Assembly: GCF_006442965.1 (NCBI RefSeq)
Contig: NZ_VFWX01000016.1
Span: 83,153 to 147,152, forward strand
Length of the DNA stretch: 64,000 nucleotides
DNA from: Mesorhizobium sp. CU3
GTDB taxonomy: Bacteria > Pseudomonadota > Alphaproteobacteria > Rhizobiales > Rhizobiaceae
Direction: 5' to 3'
Each line of letters begins with the position of its first letter. The first letter of the stretch is position 1. A program made the translations under genes and the position numbers. Below, one piece after another: positions 60,756 through 64,000 of this stretch. The notes under the pieces were generated by a model that worked only from the letters and a program-made list of their open reading frames with translations, was not told the DNA's origin and did not search any database.

Positions 60756-61571
60756 CTACCCGATATCCGAAGGCGGCACCTTTTCGCCCTCCAGCCTGGC
60801 GCGCTTGGAATAGGCGCGTACCGAGAAGGGCAGGAAAAGCAGATAGCCGGCAACCGACGCCGTCAGCGTGTACCAGGGATAGGTCATCAGGAGCAGGATG
60901 TAGAGCACCACGCCGAGGATGACCGGCAGCACCTTGTCGCCCGGCACCTTGACGCTCTTGCCGGAATAGACCGGTAGCCGGCTGACCAGTAGGAAGGCGA
61001 CCAGCACCGTGAAGCCGGCAGCGATGAAACCCGCCAGACGCGTGGGCTCCAGCCCCAACCGCAGGAAATAAATATAGAGCGGCAGCATGACCAGCACGGC
61101 GCCAGCCGGGGCCGGGACGCCGACGAAATACTCGGTCTGCCAGGCCGGCTGGTCGTGATCCTCGGCCAGCACGTTGAAGCGGGCAAGGCGCATGCCGCAG
61201 GCGATGGTGAAGAGAAGCGCCGCGATCCAGCCCGGCGATCCAGCGCGGTCGAGCAGGAAGGCGTAGAGCACCAGCGCCGGCGCGACGCCGAAATTGACGA
61301 TGTCGGCCAGCGAATCCATCTGCGCGCCGAATTTCGATGTCGCCTTCAACATGCGGGCGAGACGGCCGTCGATGCCGTCGAGGAAAGCGGCGAGCAGCAC
61401 CATCACCACCGCGATCTCGAAACGGTTCTCGAAGGCGAAGCGAATGCCGGACAGGCCGGCGCAGATGGCAAGCACGGTGACCAGATTGGGCAGCACCATG
61501 CGCATCGGGATCTCGCGGATGCGCGGGCCGCCGCTGGCGTGGGCCTCGAATTTCTTGAACGGCGCGCCCAC
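60756..61571 (-). CDS. pssA: CDP-diacylglycerol--serine O-phosphatidyltransferase
   Basis: The protein has 271 residues. The CDP-alcohol phosphotransferase motif is complete in FLDGIDGRLARMLKATSKFGAQMDSLADIVNFG (D-G-x2-A/G-R form). Several membrane helices are visible. It makes phosphatidylserine, the substrate of the psd product encoded three bases upstream in the same operon. The ATG at 61571 gives a 22-residue N-terminal extension before MRMVLPNL, and a later ATG is possible. Confidence 0.95.
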   Translation of the reverse strand: MGAPFKKFEAHASGGPRIREIPMRMVLPNLVTVLAICAGLSGIRFAFENRFEIAVVMVLLAAFLDGIDGRLARMLKATSKFGAQMDSLADIVNFGVAPALVLYAFLLDRAGSPGWIAALLFTIACGMRLARFNVLAEDHDQPAWQTEYFVGVPAPAGAVLVMLPLYIYFLRLGLEPTRLAGFIAAGFTVLVAFLLVSRLPVYSGKSVKVPGDKVLPVILGVVLYILLLMTYPWYTLTASVAGYLLFLPFSVRAYSKRARLEGEKVPPSDIG

Positions 61572-61574
61572 CGC

Positions 61575-62273
61575 TCAGGAAATCCTGACCAGCGGCGTGA
61601 CCGCCGTGCCGCCGAACTCGGCCAGAACCGTCTCGCCGCCCACCGCCGTCTGGCCGACGGCGACGCGCGGCACGGCGTTCTTCGGCAGGAAGACGTCGAC
61701 GCGCGAGCCGAAGCGGATCAGCCCAAAGCGCTCGCCGATGGCGATGGCGCCGCCGGTCTCGGCCCAGCAGACGATGCGCCGCGCCACGAAGCCGGCGATC
61801 TGAACGGCCGCGATGGTGCCGTTCGGGCTGTCGATGACCAAGCCGTTGCGCTCGTTCTCCGCACTTGCCTTGTCGAGCTCGGCGTTGAGGAATTTGCCGG
61901 GCTTGTGCTCGATGCGCGTGATCTTGCCACGCACCGGGGCGCGGTTGATGTGGCAGGAAAAGACGTTCATGAACACCGAGATGCGGGTCATCTCGCCGGA
62001 GCCCAGGCCAAGCTCACTCGGCGGCACGGCGGGGCCGACCGCCGAAATCACGCCGTCGGCCGGGCTGACCACCAGGCGGTCGTCGACCGGCGTGACGCGC
62101 TCGGGGTCGCGGTAGAAATAGACGCACCAGGCGGTCAGGATCAGGCCGATCCAGAACAGGATCGAGGAAAAATAGCCGAGAAACAGCGTCACCGCACCGA
62201 AGACGGCGATGAAGGGATATCCCTCGCGATGGATCGGAACGAACGTATTCTTGACCGAGTCGAGAAGGCTCAT
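61575..62273 (-). CDS. psd: Phosphatidylserine decarboxylase proenzyme
   Basis: The protein has 232 residues from the ATG at 62273, the usual short rhizobial form. Autocleavage to the pyruvoyl enzyme is expected at Gly-Ser in LIRFGSRVDVFLP. The N-terminal helix is FIAVFGAVTLFLGYFSSILFWIGLIL. With PssA it makes phosphatidylethanolamine, the precursor of rhizobial phosphatidylcholine by methylation. Confidence 0.95.
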   Translation of the reverse strand: MSLLDSVKNTFVPIHREGYPFIAVFGAVTLFLGYFSSILFWIGLILTAWCVYFYRDPERVTPVDDRLVVSPADGVISAVGPAVPPSELGLGSGEMTRISVFMNVFSCHINRAPVRGKITRIEHKPGKFLNAELDKASAENERNGLVIDSPNGTIAAVQIAGFVARRIVCWAETGGAIAIGERFGLIRFGSRVDVFLPKNAVPRVAVGQTAVGGETVLAEFGGTAVTPLVRIS

Positions 62274-62443
62274 CGGGTTTGGGGCGGGTCCCTGTTTCAG
62301 GTTGCGCCTCAATAGCGGAAAGCCCCCCTGCCCGCAACGCAACAATGGCGGGGTCGGAAACGGGACGCTTGCCTGCCGGCCTCGTTGCCGCCAGAATTGC
62401 CGGCATTGCCGGTTCATGGCGCGAGGAAAAGGCGGGCGGGCCG

Positions 62444-63172
62444 ATGATCTCAAAAGCGGGCAAGGCAGGCCTCGTGGCCGTGCCATTGGCGATGCTGGCG
62501 GCGCTGCTGCTGGCGAATGGCGATGCCCGGGCACTGAGCAAGCCATCGTTCGACTGCGCCAAGGCGGCGAGCACGGCGGAAAAAGCCATCTGTGCCGATC
62601 CGGCGCTGGCGCAGGCGGATGCCGACGTGGCGAAGAGCTATGCCGCCGCGCTGAAGCTCTTGGACGCCCGCGCCGGCAAGGCGTTGCGCGACGACCAGAG
62701 CGATTTCATCCGCTACCGCGACCAGATCGCCGACTTCAACAAGGATACGCCGAAGGACAAGCAAACCGTCGATCTCGCCGAATTCATGCACGATCGCGCC
62801 ACCTTCCTCGCCGATATCCGCAAGCCGTCGGTTGCCGGCTTCATCGGCACATGGAGCAGCATGCGCGGCACCGTCGAGATCAAAGCCGTAAGCGCCGTCA
62901 GGCTCGAAATCTCGGAGGAAGTCGCCGAACCCATCTCGGGCAACGGGTTGTGCGAGATCGGCGGCACGGTCAAGCTTCGCAACGAGCTGCGGCTTGTCGA
63001 CACCGATGACGACAACAAGCCGACCGGGTTCAGCTTCACATTCCGCCATTCAGGCGACGCGCTGGTCGTGGAGCAGAGCGGCGATGGCAAGGACGGCCGC
63101 ACGCAACCGCCATCCTGCGGCGCCAACGGCCATGCCGACGGGACTTTCTTTTTGACGGAGCAAAGGAAGTAG
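62444..63172 (+). CDS. Secreted LprI-like (DUF1311) protein
   Basis: The protein has 242 residues from the ATG at 62444. A signal peptide (LVAVPLAMLAALLLANGDARA) is followed by KPSFDCAKAASTAEKAICADPALAQADADVAKSYAAAL, the lysozyme inhibitor LprI-type N-terminal domain with two cysteines. The second half, from about residue 130, has the beta-rich GTWSSMRGTVEIKAVSAVRLEISEE and two more cysteines. It is probably periplasmic, with a possible role in lysozyme defence or another function. Confidence 0.82.
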   Translation: MISKAGKAGLVAVPLAMLAALLLANGDARALSKPSFDCAKAASTAEKAICADPALAQADADVAKSYAAALKLLDARAGKALRDDQSDFIRYRDQIADFNKDTPKDKQTVDLAEFMHDRATFLADIRKPSVAGFIGTWSSMRGTVEIKAVSAVRLEISEEVAEPISGNGLCEIGGTVKLRNELRLVDTDDDNKPTGFSFTFRHSGDALVVEQSGDGKDGRTQPPSCGANGHADGTFFLTEQRK

Positions 63173-63247
63173 CAACGCGATCCAAAATGGTCGCGACGCC
63201 CGCACCGACCCCCGTGCGAGCGTCGTGTATCCACGTGAGCCCAAGAC

Positions 63248-63589
63248 CTACAATTCCGGCACGCGCTGGTAGTTGGCGATGTCGGCCTTGACGCCGAGGC
63301 GGGCGATCGTCTCCTGCGGGCTGAAGGCGATGCGTTCGTGCGCCGCCTTGACGATCGGCACAACTTTCTCGACCGCCTCCTGGCTTTCCCATTCGACCAT
63401 GGTGACGATGTTGAACTCGCCAGGGCCTGAGAACTGCTCGAGCACGAAATCGCGCACGAAGCCGTCCTGCCGGCGCAGCAGTTCATGCGTCATGCGGACC
63501 TTGCCGAGGATTTCCTCGCGCGCTTCGGCCGGCACGACGAACTTGTCGACCCGGAAGACGCTGCTGGCTTGGTGATTTCTGGTGGTCAT
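63248..63589 (-). CDS. Antibiotic biosynthesis monooxygenase-domain protein
   Basis: The protein has 113 residues. The ABM fold pattern is present in FRVDKFVVPAEAREEILGKVRMTHELLRRQDGFVRDFVLEQFSGPGEFNIVTMVEWESQEAVEKVVPIVKAAH. Such dimeric alpha/beta-barrel proteins act as cofactor-free monooxygenases or small-molecule binders. No partner genes are visible. Confidence 0.85.
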   Translation of the reverse strand: MTTRNHQASSVFRVDKFVVPAEAREEILGKVRMTHELLRRQDGFVRDFVLEQFSGPGEFNIVTMVEWESQEAVEKVVPIVKAAHERIAFSPQETIARLGVKADIANYQRVPEL

Positions 63590-63691
63590 TTTTCATCTCC
63601 GATTGGGTTTGTTGGCAGGTGGCTCGGAGATGGGTTTGCAAGCTCAAGATAGGTTTAGGTCAAGGGGAATTTTCACGGGGCGCTTCTCCCC

Positions 63692-63735
63692 CTTCTCCCC
63701 TTGTGGGAGAAGGTGTCGCCGAAGGCGACGGATGA
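63692..63735. repeat. Tandem-hairpin intergenic repeat
   Basis: CTTCTCCC (63692-63699) pairs with GGGAGAAG (63705-63712). Then TCGCC (63716-63720) pairs with GGCGA (63724-63728). This pair of hairpins is typical of common rhizobial intergenic repeats. It lies between the ABM gene and the transposase fragment. Confidence 0.65.
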
Positions 63736-63748
63736 GCAACTGTGTTTG

Positions 63749-64000
63749 TCAGAACCTGTTTGGATTCCAAGGTTCGTTGTTTCGGATCATTGAACTGAGG
63801 ATGGTCAGGATCTTTCGTGCGACGGCGACGAGGGCGACCTTTGGCTCCTTGCCCCTGGCAATGAGACGCTGGTGAAAGGCCTTGAGGGCGGGATTTGAGC
63901 GGCTGGCGGTAAGGGCAGCCATGTAGACCACTGTGCGCACGGCGTGGCGGCCGCCCCAGATCATGCGGCGGCCTTTGAAGGTGCCGCTGTCGAAATCGTA
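63749..64000 (-). mobile_element. IS110-type transposase, C-terminal fragment
   Basis: The frame is open to the end of the window on the minus strand. The visible 83 residues contain SGTFKGRRMIWGGRHAVRTVVYMAALTASRSNPALKAFHQRLIARGKEPKVALVAVARKILTILSSMIRN, the IS110-family C-terminal transposase domain. Whether the element is intact beyond the window is unknown. Confidence 0.85.

Noticed and set aside
59276..60853. Minus-strand open frame of 525 codons opposite the Aas-like gene
   Set aside because: It is antisense to an obvious AMP-ligase, with no protein features.

Overview
The window is a GC-rich alphaproteobacterial chromosome segment. Gene order, protein sequences and dispersed intergenic palindromes point to Rhizobiales, most likely Mesorhizobium or a close Phyllobacteriaceae relative. 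The genus is inferred from family knowledge and was not tested by a search. Nearly all DNA is coding. No rRNA, tRNA or CRISPR array was recognised.

Layout. (1) 1-1860: the end of a membrane-anchored glycosyltransferase and an ATP-grasp enzyme. (2) 1879-8712: a minus-strand HigB/HigA-type toxin-antitoxin pair behind a tightly coupled six-gene cassette (ketoacyl synthase III, NAD-dependent epimerase/reductase, metallo-beta-lactamase-fold hydrolase, CapK/F390-type adenylate-forming enzyme, GNAT-like protein, Rieske oxygenase). The cassette looks like a small uncharacterised biosynthetic cluster and is the most interesting region. (3) 8868-11819: accessory genes, including an orphan Tdi1/DUF1851-like immunity protein and a LysR/NTF2-like divergent pair. 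(4) 11856-22098: holC, pepA, then lptF-lptG-lptD-surA-like-pdxA-rsmA, linking LPS transport, outer-membrane chaperoning, vitamin B6 synthesis and rRNA maturation. (5) 22170-29659: a RelB/RelE pair, then gmk, yicC, mltG and fabF-acpP-fabG-fabD, with a tiny unknown gene between fabG and fabD.

(6) 29938-33674: an LtaS-type phosphoglycerol transferase and a TadG-like von Willebrand protein. (7) 34135-45918: rpsF-rpsR-rplI, a cyclopropane-fatty-acid-synthase-like methyltransferase, a YnfA-type membrane protein, an Rsm22-type methyltransferase, dnaB-radA-cvpA-purF, an SDR and a secreted DUF1554 lectin-like protein. (8) 46162-55829: OsmC, agmatine deiminase, a PotF-like binding protein, a LuxR regulator, an S10 serine carboxypeptidase-like protein, CMD-DUF2255-aldo/keto reductase, and two EamA transporters. 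(9) 55968-64000: a LysR/tautomerase divergent pair, a RES/Xre toxin-antitoxin pair, an acyltransferase-AMP ligase fusion, pssA-psd (phosphatidylethanolamine synthesis), an LprI-like secreted protein, an ABM-domain protein and the end of an IS110-type transposase.

Three toxin-antitoxin modules of different families sit within 60 kb, mostly at the edges of housekeeping blocks. At least five kinds of intergenic palindromic repeat are present. In two places the end of the same repeat supplies the stop codon of an unrelated regulator gene.
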